Shown here piece by piece: positions 18,365-28,389 of a stretch of DNA of 51,876 nt. The stretch covers positions 1-51,876 of the forward strand of contig JAHIJO010000168.1 in NCBI GenBank assembly GCA_018898455.1, written 5' to 3'. Under the pieces are notes generated by a model. It had not been told where the DNA came from. It searched no databases and saw nothing but the letters and a program-made list of their open reading frames with translations. This stretch comes from Verrucomicrobiota bacterium (lineage in GTDB: Bacteria; Verrucomicrobiota; Kiritimatiellia; JAAZAB01). Within the stretch, counting starts at the first letter, position 1. The number at the start of each line of letters is the position of its first letter. A program made the position numbers and the translations under genes.

Positions 18365-19036
18365 ATGAATTCGATGCTCAAGACTATCGCGGTGGCCATG
18401 GTATGTGGAACTCTCTTGGCGCCGATCTGGGGCCAAAGTGAGGAACTCCAGCCGATTCAGCTCCCGAAACCGCGCCTGGAGGCGGGAAAACCGCTCATGC
18501 AGGTACTGAAAGATCGCAAATCCTCGCGCGTATTCAGTTCGGAAAAATTACCGATCCAGACGATCGCGGATCTGCTCTGGGCCGCCTGCGGCATTAACCG
18601 CGCTGATTCCGGCAAACGGACGGCGCCTACGGCCGTCAACTGGCAGGAAATCGATGTCTATATTGCCACCGCTGAAGGATTGTATCTATACGATGCGGTC
18701 GCTCATGGGTTGAAGCCGGTGGCGGCGGGGGACATCCGGGAATTAACTGGAAAGAACGCGTTTGTCAAGGATGCGCCGGTCAACCTGATTTTCGTGGCAG
18801 ACTTGGCCAAGATGGGCAAGGCATCGGTCCCGAACAAGGATTTCTATGCGGCAACGGACACGGGTTTCGTGAGCCAGAACGTGTACCTGTTCTGCGCGTC
18901 CGAAGGTTTGGCGACAGTTGTACGCGGCAGCATCGATCGCCCGGCTCTGGCCAAAGCTATGCACTTGCGGCCAGACCAGAAAATCGTTCTGGCCCAGACG
19001 GTCGGATTGCCTAAAAAGGCAGTTCAGAAGGAGTAA
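18365..19036 (+). CDS. exported nitroreductase/SagB-type oxidoreductase
   Basis: 223 aa; signal peptide MLKTIAVAMVCGTLLAPIWGQ; LKDRKSSRVFSSEKLPIQTIADLLWAACGINR...GFVSQNVYLFCASEGLATVVRGSID. Confidence 0.8.
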   Translation: MNSMLKTIAVAMVCGTLLAPIWGQSEELQPIQLPKPRLEAGKPLMQVLKDRKSSRVFSSEKLPIQTIADLLWAACGINRADSGKRTAPTAVNWQEIDVYIATAEGLYLYDAVAHGLKPVAAGDIRELTGKNAFVKDAPVNLIFVADLAKMGKASVPNKDFYAATDTGFVSQNVYLFCASEGLATVVRGSIDRPALAKAMHLRPDQKIVLAQTVGLPKKAVQKE

Positions 19037-19144
19037 ATTAGGTTAAATGAGAAGGCTGATCTCCCCAGCTGCGAGCTGTGATATAATAATCACGCTCAAA
19101 GTAATAACGGCCTTGATGGGTCATAGCGCATAAGGAGACCAGCC

Positions 19145-19474
19145 ATGAAAAAAGGTATCACGATCGGGATGGATTTGGGAGACAAAAAACACCAGGTATG
19201 CATTCTGGATAAAACGGGAAAGATCATTGCGGAAGAGGCCGTGACCGGCACGCGCGCGGCAATGACCGTCTTTTTCAAGCAATACCGCGGGGCTGTGGTG
19301 GCGATGGAAACCGGCACCCATTCCAGATGGGTCAGCCAGATAGCGGAAGCGGAGGGGTTGCAAGTGTTGGTTGGGAACGCACCCGAATGGTCAACCGTAG
19401 GCCCCTATCTTGGATTGGTCCCGCGGCTCGATCAATTTCCAATACAGGTCTGTCATCCTGCCTGCCCGCCCTAG
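19145..19474 (+). pseudogene. IS110-family transposase remnant, internally deleted
   Basis: N-terminus MKKGITIGMDLGDKKHQVCILDKTGKI...VAMETGTHSRWVSQIAEAEGLQVLVGNA fused to VGPYLGLVPRLDQ, normally far downstream in IS110 transposases. Confidence 0.75.
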
Positions 19475-19585
19475 CCTTGGCGACGGCGGGAACGAAGTGA
19501 AGAGCCTGTCCTGAGTTTACCGAAGGAATCTCGGCCACCTTGATCGGTATGGCAGAGATTCCTCGCTACACTCGGAATGACAATC
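19452..19585. repeat. dispersed-type repeat containing cattccgagtgtagcgaggaatctc
   Basis: Minus strand TGTCATTCCGAGTGTAGCGAGGAATCTCTGCC followed by a related GAATCTC/GATTCC half; non-coding. Confidence 0.4.
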
Positions 19586-19610
19586 TATGTAACATTGCAC
19601 CCCTGTACCA

Positions 19611-21101
19611 TTAACGTTGATACCGCCGGCCCCGGCTCCCCCCGGGACGGGAACGGGGGGGACGATACGCAGGTCGTCGTGACCCGGCGGTGGCCACCTT
19701 TTGCGCAATGGCATCCGGGATTTGCAGGTATGTATCCTCCGGCTGAATGCAAGGTAACGGCCGGCCGATAAATTTCTCAATGGCCGGCAAAACAAACGCG
19801 CCTTCCTCGCAGGCAAAGGTAATGGCAATGCCCGTGGCGCCCGCCCGGCCGGTCCGCCCGATGCGATGCACATAATCTTCAGCTTCTTCCGGAATATCGT
19901 AGTTGACAACATGGCTGATGGCTTCCACGTGAATGCCGCGCCCGGCCACGTCGGTGGCAATGACCACCCGGATGCGGCCGGCGCGAAAATCTTCCAGAAT
20001 CCGAATGCGTTTTTCCTGGGGCACTTCTCCCGACAACTGAGCGCAGGGAATGCCCGCCAGCGCCAACCGTCGTGCCAGCCGGTCCACGCCATCGCGCCGG
20101 TTCCGAAATACAAGGACGCGCTTCATCGGTTCATGCTGAAGCAAATTGAACAACAAGGCGAATTTTTTCCTGGCGCTGACCGCGAATACCCTTTGATCAG
20201 TGGCTAGCACCGTCACCTGTTCCGGCTCGACTTCAACCAGCAGTGGATCCTTCATCCACCGCGAGGCCAGACGGAGAATATCCTGGCTGAGCGTGGCGCT
20301 GAACAGCATGGTCTGGCGGCGCTCCCGGGGCGGCAGACTGTAAATAATCCGTTTCACGTCCGGGATGAAGCCCATATCCAGCATCCGGTCAGCCTCATCG
20401 AGCACCAGCACCTCCACTCGTCCCAGGTTGAGCAGGCCCGAACTGCGGAAATCCAGGAGCCGGCCCGGCGTGGCCACGACCAGATCGATATTCGGACTGC
20501 GCAACTGGTCCTGCTGTTTTTTGTAATCCATACCGCCAAAAATAACGAGGTTCCTGAACCGGCAGTATTTTCCCAAACACTGGGCATCCTTAAAAATCTG
20601 GAGCGCCAGTTCCCGGGTTGGGGCCAGCACCAGCGCCCGGGGCATGCCATTCCGGCTTGGAGTGGTCAGCGGATGACGGAGCAGACGGGTAAAAATACCT
20701 ATCAAAAAAGCCGCCGTTTTGCCCGTCCCGGTTTGCGCCCGTCCTCCGGCATCCCGGCCGGCCAGCAGGGCCGGCAGGATTTGGGACTGGATGGGCGTGC
20801 AGTAGGAAAACTTCTGATCGGCAACGGCATGCAGGATGGGATCGGGCAGGTCCAGGTCATGGAAACGAATCTTGCCGGCCTGCGGCGGAACATGGAACCG
20901 AACCGGCGACCAAGGGGACTCCAGGTCGGATTGAACCGCGGGATGACCGGTGGGCCGATGCGGCTCCGGGGCAGCCAGCGCCGGTCCGACCGTCAAGGCG
21001 CCGTCGGAGGCTACGCCGCGGCGAAGTTTTCCGGCCGGCACAGACGGTGACTTGGCATGCCCGAGCTCGACCCTGGGCGGAGGCTTTCCACCGCGGCCCA
21101 A
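19611..21101 (-). CDS. DEAD-box RNA helicase (RhlE-like)
   Basis: 496 aa; FSYCTPIQSQILPALLAGRDAGGRAQTGTGKTAAF, VLDEADRMLDMGF, LFSATLS, HRIGRTGRAG. Confidence 0.93.
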   Translation of the reverse strand: MGRGGKPPPRVELGHAKSPSVPAGKLRRGVASDGALTVGPALAAPEPHRPTGHPAVQSDLESPWSPVRFHVPPQAGKIRFHDLDLPDPILHAVADQKFSYCTPIQSQILPALLAGRDAGGRAQTGTGKTAAFLIGIFTRLLRHPLTTPSRNGMPRALVLAPTRELALQIFKDAQCLGKYCRFRNLVIFGGMDYKKQQDQLRSPNIDLVVATPGRLLDFRSSGLLNLGRVEVLVLDEADRMLDMGFIPDVKRIIYSLPPRERRQTMLFSATLSQDILRLASRWMKDPLLVEVEPEQVTVLATDQRVFAVSARKKFALLFNLLQHEPMKRVLVFRNRRDGVDRLARRLALAGIPCAQLSGEVPQEKRIRILEDFRAGRIRVVIATDVAGRGIHVEAISHVVNYDIPEEAEDYVHRIGRTGRAGATGIAITFACEEGAFVLPAIEKFIGRPLPCIQPEDTYLQIPDAIAQKVATAGSRRPAYRPPRSRPGGSRGRRYQR

Positions 21102-21136
21102 TAACTTGTTTTTAATTCTATGGAATAATCTTCTAA

Positions 21137-22900
21137 TTAGAATAATCCCTGAACGCGGCCGGTCTTAACATCCACATCGATGTTGCGGAAGGCGGGGTTG
21201 GAGGCGGTGCCGGGCATCAGCTTGATTGCTCCGGCCACCGGCACGACGAATCCGGCGCCTTTATAAATCAAGATGTCCTGGATCGGCAAGTCCCAGTTGC
21301 GCGGCCGGCCCTTAATATCCGGATCGTGCGATAGGCTGAGATGGGTCTTGACCATGCAGGTGCCCATGCGGGCAATGGCCGGGTCAGCCTCAAAGGCCTT
21401 GGCTTTTTCCAGTGCCCCATCGGTATAAGTTACGCCCTTGGCCCCGTAAACTTCCCTGGCAATCCGTTCCACACGCTGGCGGAGCGGCATGGTCAAGTCA
21501 TATAAAAACTTAAAATGGGTTTTTTCATTGCTGGCGGCAATGACGGCCTCGGCCAGTTCCACGGCCCCTTCCCCACCCTTGAGCCAATGCCGGGAGAGCG
21601 CCGCCAGCGCACCGTGGGCCTCGGCCACTCGCTTGATAAGCGCTACCTCGGCGTCCGTATCAGTGTGAAAACTATTGATGCATACCACCGGACGCACGCC
21701 GCTCTTTTTAACCGTTTCAATGTGAGCGATCAGATTCTCGCATCCTTTGTCGAGAAGCTCCAGGTTCTCCTTGGTATAGGCCGGGTCGAGGGGTATGCCC
21801 GGTTTCACGGTCGGCCCGCCGCCGTGCATTTTCAGCGCCCGCACTGTGCAAACAATCACCACGGTATTCGGGACCAATCCGGAAAATCGGCACTTCAAGT
21901 TCCAGAATTTTTCAAAACCGATGTCGGCGGCAAAACCGCTTTCGGTAATATGGTAATCAGCCAGACGCACACCCAGCTCGTCGGCGATAATCGAGCTCTG
22001 GCCGATGGCAATATTGGCAAAGGGTCCGGCATGAACAAAAACCGGCTGGCCTTCGATCGTCTGGAGAAGATTGGGATTGATGGCATCCATCATCCAGGCG
22101 GTCATAGCGCCATCCACTTCGAGATCACGGGTAGTCACGTCCCGCCCTTGTTTATCCGATGCCACCACGATCCGGCCCATGCGTTCCCGCAAGTCCTTAA
22201 GGTCCTTCGCCACTGCCAGGATGGCCATGATCTCGCTGGATACGGAAATCTGGAAGCCGGAATCCATTTCGAACCCATCCATCCTGGCGCCCTTGCCGAT
22301 GGTGATGTTGCGTAGAGACTGGGCGCAGAAATCGATTGCCCATTTCATCGTGATACGGGTGGGATCGATGTCCAGGCGCTTCAACCCGCTTTTTGCCAAA
22401 CGGACGTCGTCGTAATTGCGTTCGTGTTGAAGCCGGGAGGTCAAGGCCACCATCGCCAGGTTATGGGCGTTGGTTACCGAATCGATATCGCCGGTGAGCC
22501 GGATGGAAAGGGGGGTCAACGGGATGCATTGGGCCAATCCGCCGCCGGCGGCGGATCCTTTTACGTTGAAGGTCGGGCCGCCGCTGGGCTGGCGGATGGC
22601 GCCGCTCACGCGCTTGCCGAGCCGACCCAATCCCTCGATCAGCCCCATGGTTGTCGTGGTTTTACCTTCCCCAAGAGGGGTCGGCGTGATGGCTGTGACG
22701 TCAATGTATTTGCCCTTGGGCGCATTATTAAGGCGGGCCAGCACCTGCATGAAATCCACTTTCCCCAGCTGGCGCCCCATCGGAATCAATTCGCTATCCT
22801 TCAACCCCAGGTCGTGGGCCAGCTGAGGAAACGGTTTCATGGCGGCTTCCGCCGCCTCGGCAATCTGCCAGTCCTTCATCTTGATCGGATCAAGTTTCAT
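21137..22900 (-). CDS. fhs: formate--tetrahydrofolate ligase
   Basis: 587 aa; [61 protein letters not shown]. Confidence 0.96.
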   Translation of the reverse strand: MKLDPIKMKDWQIAEAAEAAMKPFPQLAHDLGLKDSELIPMGRQLGKVDFMQVLARLNNAPKGKYIDVTAITPTPLGEGKTTTTMGLIEGLGRLGKRVSGAIRQPSGGPTFNVKGSAAGGGLAQCIPLTPLSIRLTGDIDSVTNAHNLAMVALTSRLQHERNYDDVRLAKSGLKRLDIDPTRITMKWAIDFCAQSLRNITIGKGARMDGFEMDSGFQISVSSEIMAILAVAKDLKDLRERMGRIVVASDKQGRDVTTRDLEVDGAMTAWMMDAINPNLLQTIEGQPVFVHAGPFANIAIGQSSIIADELGVRLADYHITESGFAADIGFEKFWNLKCRFSGLVPNTVVIVCTVRALKMHGGGPTVKPGIPLDPAYTKENLELLDKGCENLIAHIETVKKSGVRPVVCINSFHTDTDAEVALIKRVAEAHGALAALSRHWLKGGEGAVELAEAVIAASNEKTHFKFLYDLTMPLRQRVERIAREVYGAKGVTYTDGALEKAKAFEADPAIARMGTCMVKTHLSLSHDPDIKGRPRNWDLPIQDILIYKGAGFVVPVAGAIKLMPGTASNPAFRNIDVDVKTGRVQGLF

Positions 22901-22910
22901 TTACAAGGTC

Positions 22911-23047
22911 TCTCCTGAAACAACCGGGGCACCCCGGCTCCATTTTTAATCTATTTGCCGCTTCTGGAGCCGGCCTGCCCTCAGGCCGGTCCGTTGTTGC
23001 TTCACCATTAAATCCCGACCCGCCGCAGAGCGGGCAATTTTGCTCTT
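22911..23047 (-). repeat. palindromic leader repeat, family B copy 2
   Basis: Near-identical to 8757-8894; abuts the fhs start. Confidence 0.85.
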
Positions 23048-23188
23048 TTACAAAAACTGGGATATTACCACATCCTGTCCGGAGATCAATCCCGAAAGGT
23101 GGGAACTATCGTGGCTGCTCCTGATTTCTTTGTTTATTGACTAGAATGGGTGGATAGTATGTAATCATTAATCCTTGTCACTTTTTCA

Positions 23189-24910
23189 ATGAAGAAGAGC
23201 ATTATGAATGGATTAGCCAGACCGGGCCAAAACAGCAACGTCAGACTGCGCGCTTTCTGTGGCGGTTGGAAACGCCTGATCTTCATGGCTTGGGGCATGA
23301 CCCTGGCCTTGAACGCCGGCACCCAGGAGTTGAACAACCTGTTCTTTCTGCACCATTCCACTGGCAACGGCCTGATTGTGGAAGGGAACATGCGCGGGAC
23401 GGTTCAAGCCTATAACGACGCCCACGGAACCAGTATCGAGTTCTGGGATCACGGGTATAGCTCCGATGGGTTGAGAAACCCGAACGGCGAGGAGACCGGC
23501 GTCTCTTACGGATCGCCGACCGACAACACGAATCCCGACGGACTGCATTACATCTTCACGTCCTCCGAATCCGATGCCACGGCCTGCCGGAACCTGATCC
23601 TGGCCAACCACCAGGTCATCGCCTTCAAGTCCTGCTTCCCGGCCTCAGAAATTCCCGACACGGATACGCTAAATCAGTATCAGACCTACTATCTGGAGAT
23701 GCGGACGGTTTTCGACCAGCACCCCGACAAGCTCTTTGTCGTCATGTCCACCCCACCCCTGCACCGGCTGGCCACATCCGCCGAATCGGCCGCCAACGCC
23801 CGCCTGTTCGCCAACTGGCTGAAAAGCAGTGAATACCTGAATGGGCATACCAATATTGTCTGCTTTGATTTATTCAATTACCTGGCGGGTACCGATAATT
23901 TTCTGAAATACGAATACGAAGGATCGCATTCCGGCAATGATTCACATCCCAATACATTAGCCAACCAGACAGTCGGCCCGATCTTTGCCCAGTTCCTCAT
24001 CAGTTCCGCCATCGCATATAGTCCATCCCCCTCGCCGACCCCACCCATCCCGTCCCGGCGCGTCATGAACGATTTTGACTGCGACGGCAAGACCGACCGC
24101 GCCGTTTACCTTGCCTCCACGGGTGAATGGCTGGCTTCTCTGTCATACAACGGAAGCAACTGGTCGCAAACCGTCGGCGGCGCCGGCTACATGCCGGCCA
24201 CGGGTGATTACGACGGCGACGGCAAGACCGATCCTGCCGTATACGAGGAGGCATCCGGGAGTTGGTCGGTGCTCCTCTCCGCCAACGGGTATGCGTCCGC
24301 CACCGCCGATTTCGGCGGCGCCGGATTGCAGGCGGCAGAGGGGGATTACGACGGAGATGGAAAAACAGACCCCGCCACTTTTCAGGAATCCACGGGCAAC
24401 TGGGCGGTCATGCTTTCCACATTTAATTATGCGCTAGCCTACGGGAACCTGGGTGGACCGGGATTTGTCGCGATTCCCGGCGATTATGACGGCGATGGCC
24501 TGACAGATCCCGCAGTATATAACGAAAGCACGGGAGCATGGTCCGTCATGATGTCCGTTTTCGATTATGCCGTCGTTTCGGCGACTTTCGGCGGGAGCGG
24601 ATTCCAGGCCATACCCGGCGATTATGACGGCGACGGCCTGACAGATCCCGCGACCTACCAGGAATCTACGGGCTCCTGGACGGTCATGCTCTCTGCATTG
24701 AATTACGGGATTGCTTCTGCTAACCTGGCTGGAACGGACTATGTCCCCGTACCCGGCGATTACGACGGTGACGGCAAGACCGATCTGGCCGCCTATCTGG
24801 AAACCACGGGCGACTGGCTAATGAAACTTTCGGCATCCAACTATGTTCAAAGCTCAGCAAATCTGGGAGGATCGGGCTATAAGCCCGTGTATTCGGGCCA
24901 TCACCGGTAG
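23189..24910 (+). CDS. exported SGNH-hydrolase-like protein with C-terminal FG-GAP/VCBS-type propeller repeats
   Basis: 573 aa; signal region; LFFLHHSTGNGLIVEGN...; six copies of (P/T)GDYDGDGxTDPAxY...STGxWxVMLS. Confidence 0.75.
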   Translation: MKKSIMNGLARPGQNSNVRLRAFCGGWKRLIFMAWGMTLALNAGTQELNNLFFLHHSTGNGLIVEGNMRGTVQAYNDAHGTSIEFWDHGYSSDGLRNPNGEETGVSYGSPTDNTNPDGLHYIFTSSESDATACRNLILANHQVIAFKSCFPASEIPDTDTLNQYQTYYLEMRTVFDQHPDKLFVVMSTPPLHRLATSAESAANARLFANWLKSSEYLNGHTNIVCFDLFNYLAGTDNFLKYEYEGSHSGNDSHPNTLANQTVGPIFAQFLISSAIAYSPSPSPTPPIPSRRVMNDFDCDGKTDRAVYLASTGEWLASLSYNGSNWSQTVGGAGYMPATGDYDGDGKTDPAVYEEASGSWSVLLSANGYASATADFGGAGLQAAEGDYDGDGKTDPATFQESTGNWAVMLSTFNYALAYGNLGGPGFVAIPGDYDGDGLTDPAVYNESTGAWSVMMSVFDYAVVSATFGGSGFQAIPGDYDGDGLTDPATYQESTGSWTVMLSALNYGIASANLAGTDYVPVPGDYDGDGKTDLAAYLETTGDWLMKLSASNYVQSSANLGGSGYKPVYSGHHR

Positions 24911-24970
24911 GACAAGGAACAGGGAGGAATCCAAGCCCGCCTTCCATAAATAATCTGTTGAAGAATTCCA

Positions 24971-25714
24971 ATGATTATTGACATTCATGCTCATCTGCCC
25001 GCAAAAGACCGCGGAATAGTCGACAAAATCCTGGACGAGTCCCGGCGGGCTGGCATTTCCAGGATCTGTAATTTGGGCGATTGGCCCTATGGCGCAACAC
25101 AGAAGCAAGTTGTGTCCGCCAACAATCACACCATGCGCTTCGTCCGCTGGCGACCGGACGTGTTTGTCGGTTTTTGCTTTCTGAATCCGAACCACGCGAA
25201 GAGTTTTATTTTTAGGGAAATAACCCGTTGTGTGGAAAATGGAAATCTGAAAGGCATCAAATTGGAGGTGGAAACAAACGCCCGCAGCAAGCGGCTGGAT
25301 CCGATCATGGAGGCCTGTGCCCGATTAAATATTCCGGTATTACATCACGCGTGGTACAAAACCGTCGGCAAAGTGCTTAATGAGTCAACCCCTGCGGATA
25401 TTGCCGATCTGGCCGGCCGCCATCCTAACACCAAAATTATTATGGCGCACCTGACGGCCGCGGGTATTCGCGGTGTTCTGGATATCCAGTCATATCCCAA
25501 CGTCTATGTTGACACATCCGGCTCCCAGCCGTTTTCAGGAATCATTGAATATGCCGTGGCCGCGCTGGGTGCGCAGAGAATACTTTATGGCTCGGATATA
25601 ATCGGCCGTGATTTTTCATGCCAGTTGGGTCGCGTTTATGGGGCTAATATCAACCGGCACGATCGCGACCTGATTCTCGGGATTAATGCAAAGAAACTAT
25701 TGCGATTACCTTGA
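24971..25714 (+). CDS. amidohydrolase-family protein
   Basis: 247 aa; MIIDIHAHLP (HxH), IIMAHLTAAGI, ILYGSDIIGRD. Confidence 0.8.
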   Translation: MIIDIHAHLPAKDRGIVDKILDESRRAGISRICNLGDWPYGATQKQVVSANNHTMRFVRWRPDVFVGFCFLNPNHAKSFIFREITRCVENGNLKGIKLEVETNARSKRLDPIMEACARLNIPVLHHAWYKTVGKVLNESTPADIADLAGRHPNTKIIMAHLTAAGIRGVLDIQSYPNVYVDTSGSQPFSGIIEYAVAALGAQRILYGSDIIGRDFSCQLGRVYGANINRHDRDLILGINAKKLLRLP

Positions 25715-25726
25715 TTTTGAGGGGTT

Positions 25727-26470
25727 ATGATCATAGATGTAAATACCTCCTTTGGCCGCTGGCCGTTTCAAAAATTTGACGTCAATTCGGCGCAAGCAAT
25801 GGCAAAACGTCTGAATTCAGCCGGCATAACCAAAGCGTTGATTTCATCAATGGACGGTATTCTGTATCCCGATCCGTCGGTCTGCAATGCAGAGCTTGTA
25901 AAAACGATTAAGCCAACGCCGGAACTGATCCCCGTTCCAACCATTAATCCCGGTCTTGCCAACTGGCGCAAGGCAATGGAAACAAGCGGAATTAAAGCGA
26001 TTAAAATCATTCCGAATTATCATAATTACTCTTTGATCGATCCCTTGCTTGTGCCATTCATGCGAATTCTGGCAAGCAAACGAATTCCGCTAATGATCCA
26101 AATGCGGATAGATGACGAACGCAATCAATACCCTTTAATGAAAATCCCCGGAGTAGATTGGCGGGCTGTCGTTCAGTTTGCGAACGCCTTTCACGAAACG
26201 CCCGTTGTCTGCCTTTGCGTTTATCGTAGCGAAGCCGTGGAACTGGTTCAAAAGACCAGAAATGTACACGTGGATATTTCATTTATTGAGTTTTTCCAAA
26301 CTCTACCGACGCTATTACGCAGTATTCCACCCGACAGAATCCTCTTCGGCTCCCATACTCCGTTTTTATATACCGAATCGGCCGTGATGAAACTAAAATC
26401 GGCTCAGATGAAGGCAAAACCGTACAAGGCAATTGCCTGCGCCAATGCACGGCGCCTGTTTAACATCTAA
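25727..26470 (+). CDS. amidohydrolase-like protein lacking metal ligands
   Basis: 247 aa; MIIDVNTSFGRWPF in place of MIIDIHAHLP, RILFGSHTP in place of RILYGSD; 12 bp after its paralogue. Confidence 0.7.
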   Translation: MIIDVNTSFGRWPFQKFDVNSAQAMAKRLNSAGITKALISSMDGILYPDPSVCNAELVKTIKPTPELIPVPTINPGLANWRKAMETSGIKAIKIIPNYHNYSLIDPLLVPFMRILASKRIPLMIQMRIDDERNQYPLMKIPGVDWRAVVQFANAFHETPVVCLCVYRSEAVELVQKTRNVHVDISFIEFFQTLPTLLRSIPPDRILFGSHTPFLYTESAVMKLKSAQMKAKPYKAIACANARRLFNI

Positions 26471-26487
26471 GAAAATAAGAGACAGGC

Positions 26488-27468
26488 TCAGGTTTCTTTT
26501 GTTTTGATGGGCTTGGCATAAAACGGATAAGCGGCGGGCGACAGGCCGGGCGGGATATGCTTCCAGCGCTTGTACATCCAGAGCCACTGCCCCGGATGCT
26601 TTCTAATCTCCTGCTCGAATAAGCCGGCAACAGTCTGGGTTATGGTCCGGGTATTGTCCGGCTCGGCCAAAGAACTTTGCCGAGACGAGTCGGACCCGGT
26701 GAAGGATGCCGGCTTCAGTGGCGGTAATGCGTACACCTGATAAGTGCCATTCGGCTGGGCCAGGCAGAATAGCAGTACGATAGGCGTACCGGTCCGTACC
26801 GCAAAAATCGCCGCCGCGCCGGACATGGGAACGGGCAATCCGAAGAAGTCGACGAAAATACCGCCATCTTCCGGCCTGACATTCTGATCCAGGACCAGGG
26901 CGACATGCTTTTTCCGCTTGAGGGCCTTCAGCACTCCGCGAAGCGCGCCTTCCTTGGGAATAATATCCATCCCGCTCATCATCCGGGACCGGTGGAATAA
27001 CCGTTCCACCCCCGGGTTGATCAGCGGCGCCGCCACGGCCGCGTGCGGATAGCCCAAGGCAACCAACCCGCGCCCAAGCAATTCCCAATTCCCGAAATGC
27101 GCCGTTAAACCGATTACCGGCGTCGTATAAATCCGATTCCGAAAATCCGGATCCAGCGTCAGATAGCGGGCCAGACGGCGATCGGTATCCCGGCAAAACC
27201 AGATCATGTCCAGCACCGTGCGCGCCATGGTGCCGAAAGCTTGGCGCGCGATGCGGCGCTTTTCCGTCGCTGACAAGGATTCTTTGAAGGCCAGATCCAG
27301 ATTTGTCAGGGCAATTTTCCGGGAGTTTCGCGCCAGCACATATCCGGCGGCACCGGCCAGTCTGGCCAGCAGCAACACGAGGTTACGAGGAAAAAAGGGG
27401 ACTGTTACCAGTCCCAGCCGGACCAGGATGATTTCAGCGACCCAGCGTGCTTTCTTGAATGGATTCAT
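26488..27468 (-). CDS. lysophospholipid/lipid A acyltransferase (LpxL/HtrB-like)
   Basis: MNPFKKARWVAEIILVRLG...TAHFGNWELLGRGLVALGYPHAAVAAPLINPGVERLFHRSR...LVLDQNVRPEDGGIFVDFFG. Confidence 0.85.
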   Translation of the reverse strand: MNPFKKARWVAEIILVRLGLVTVPFFPRNLVLLLARLAGAAGYVLARNSRKIALTNLDLAFKESLSATEKRRIARQAFGTMARTVLDMIWFCRDTDRRLARYLTLDPDFRNRIYTTPVIGLTAHFGNWELLGRGLVALGYPHAAVAAPLINPGVERLFHRSRMMSGMDIIPKEGALRGVLKALKRKKHVALVLDQNVRPEDGGIFVDFFGLPVPMSGAAAIFAVRTGTPIVLLFCLAQPNGTYQVYALPPLKPASFTGSDSSRQSSLAEPDNTRTITQTVAGLFEQEIRKHPGQWLWMYKRWKHIPPGLSPAAYPFYAKPIKTKET

Positions 27469-27492
27469 GATCACGGAAAAGCCAAGAGAGGG

Positions 27493-27565
27493 TGAGCCGG
27501 GCGGGATTCGGACCCGCGACCACAGCATTAAAAGTGCCGTGCTCTACCAACTGAGCTACCGGCCC
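27493..27565 (-). tRNA. tRNA-Lys(TTT)
   Basis: GGGCCGGTAGCTCAGTTGGTAGAGCACGGCACTTTTAATGCTGTGGTCGCGGGTCCGAATCCCGCCCGGCTC; anticodon loop CTTTTAA. Confidence 0.95.
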
Positions 27566-27681
27566 GCCATGACTCCTGGATAACCCGACCAAAAAAAGGA
27601 AACCCTAGACAAAACTTGTGGACTTGTCAAGCCGGACGCGGGATCCGTTACCGGTCAGGTGCTTTCTCCAAGACACCCGCC

Positions 27682-28389
27682 TCAGTAATTTTCCTGCATT
27701 TGCTCAAGGACATGCTGGGCGGCATTCTGTTCGGCTTCGCGCTTGGTCGCTCCCCGGCCCGTTCCCACGTTATTGCCGCCCACCGATACCCTAATGGTGA
27801 ATACTTTCAGGTGCGAAGGTCCATCCTGCCGGAGCACATGATATTGAGGATTACTTTTCCAGCGGCGCTGAGCAATCACCTGGAGCTGACCTTTGGGATT
27901 GTCGGACCAGGCGTCGTCGGGTTCAATTTCAATCAGGGGAATAAACAGCTTGATGAAAATTTTCTCCACGGCTTTCAATCCCCGGTCCAGGTACGCGGCG
28001 CCCAGGATGGCTTCCATGGCATCAGTGATGTTGGAGGCTCGGTGCTGGCCGCCGGACATGCGTTCGCCCTTGCCCAGGCGAAGGTATTCGCCCAGCCCGA
28101 TGGAACGGCTGATTTTAGCCAGGGCCTTGCCGCTTGTCAGCCGGCTTCTCAGGCAGGTCAGGGATCCTTCCTGAAGGTTGTTATGAGCCTTGAAGAGATA
28201 GTCGGTGGCCACCAGTCCCAGAGCCGCATCGCCCAGGAACTCCAGCCGCTGATTATCGGCGTCAATCCCGGTGGATTCAAAGCGATAGGACCGATGCATC
28301 AACGCGGTTTCCAGCAAAGCCTTGGACCTGAAAGCATAGCCCAGTTTATGTTCTAGTGACCGGTAGGGATTATGAAAAAAAGATCTCAT
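27682..28389 (-). CDS. rnc: ribonuclease III
   Basis: 235 aa; LEFLGDAALGLVATDYLF, DAMEAILGAAYLDRG, C-terminal dsRBD GRGATKREAEQNAAQHVLEQM. Confidence 0.96.
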   Translation of the reverse strand: MRSFFHNPYRSLEHKLGYAFRSKALLETALMHRSYRFESTGIDADNQRLEFLGDAALGLVATDYLFKAHNNLQEGSLTCLRSRLTSGKALAKISRSIGLGEYLRLGKGERMSGGQHRASNITDAMEAILGAAYLDRGLKAVEKIFIKLFIPLIEIEPDDAWSDNPKGQLQVIAQRRWKSNPQYHVLRQDGPSHLKVFTIRVSVGGNNVGTGRGATKREAEQNAAQHVLEQMQENY

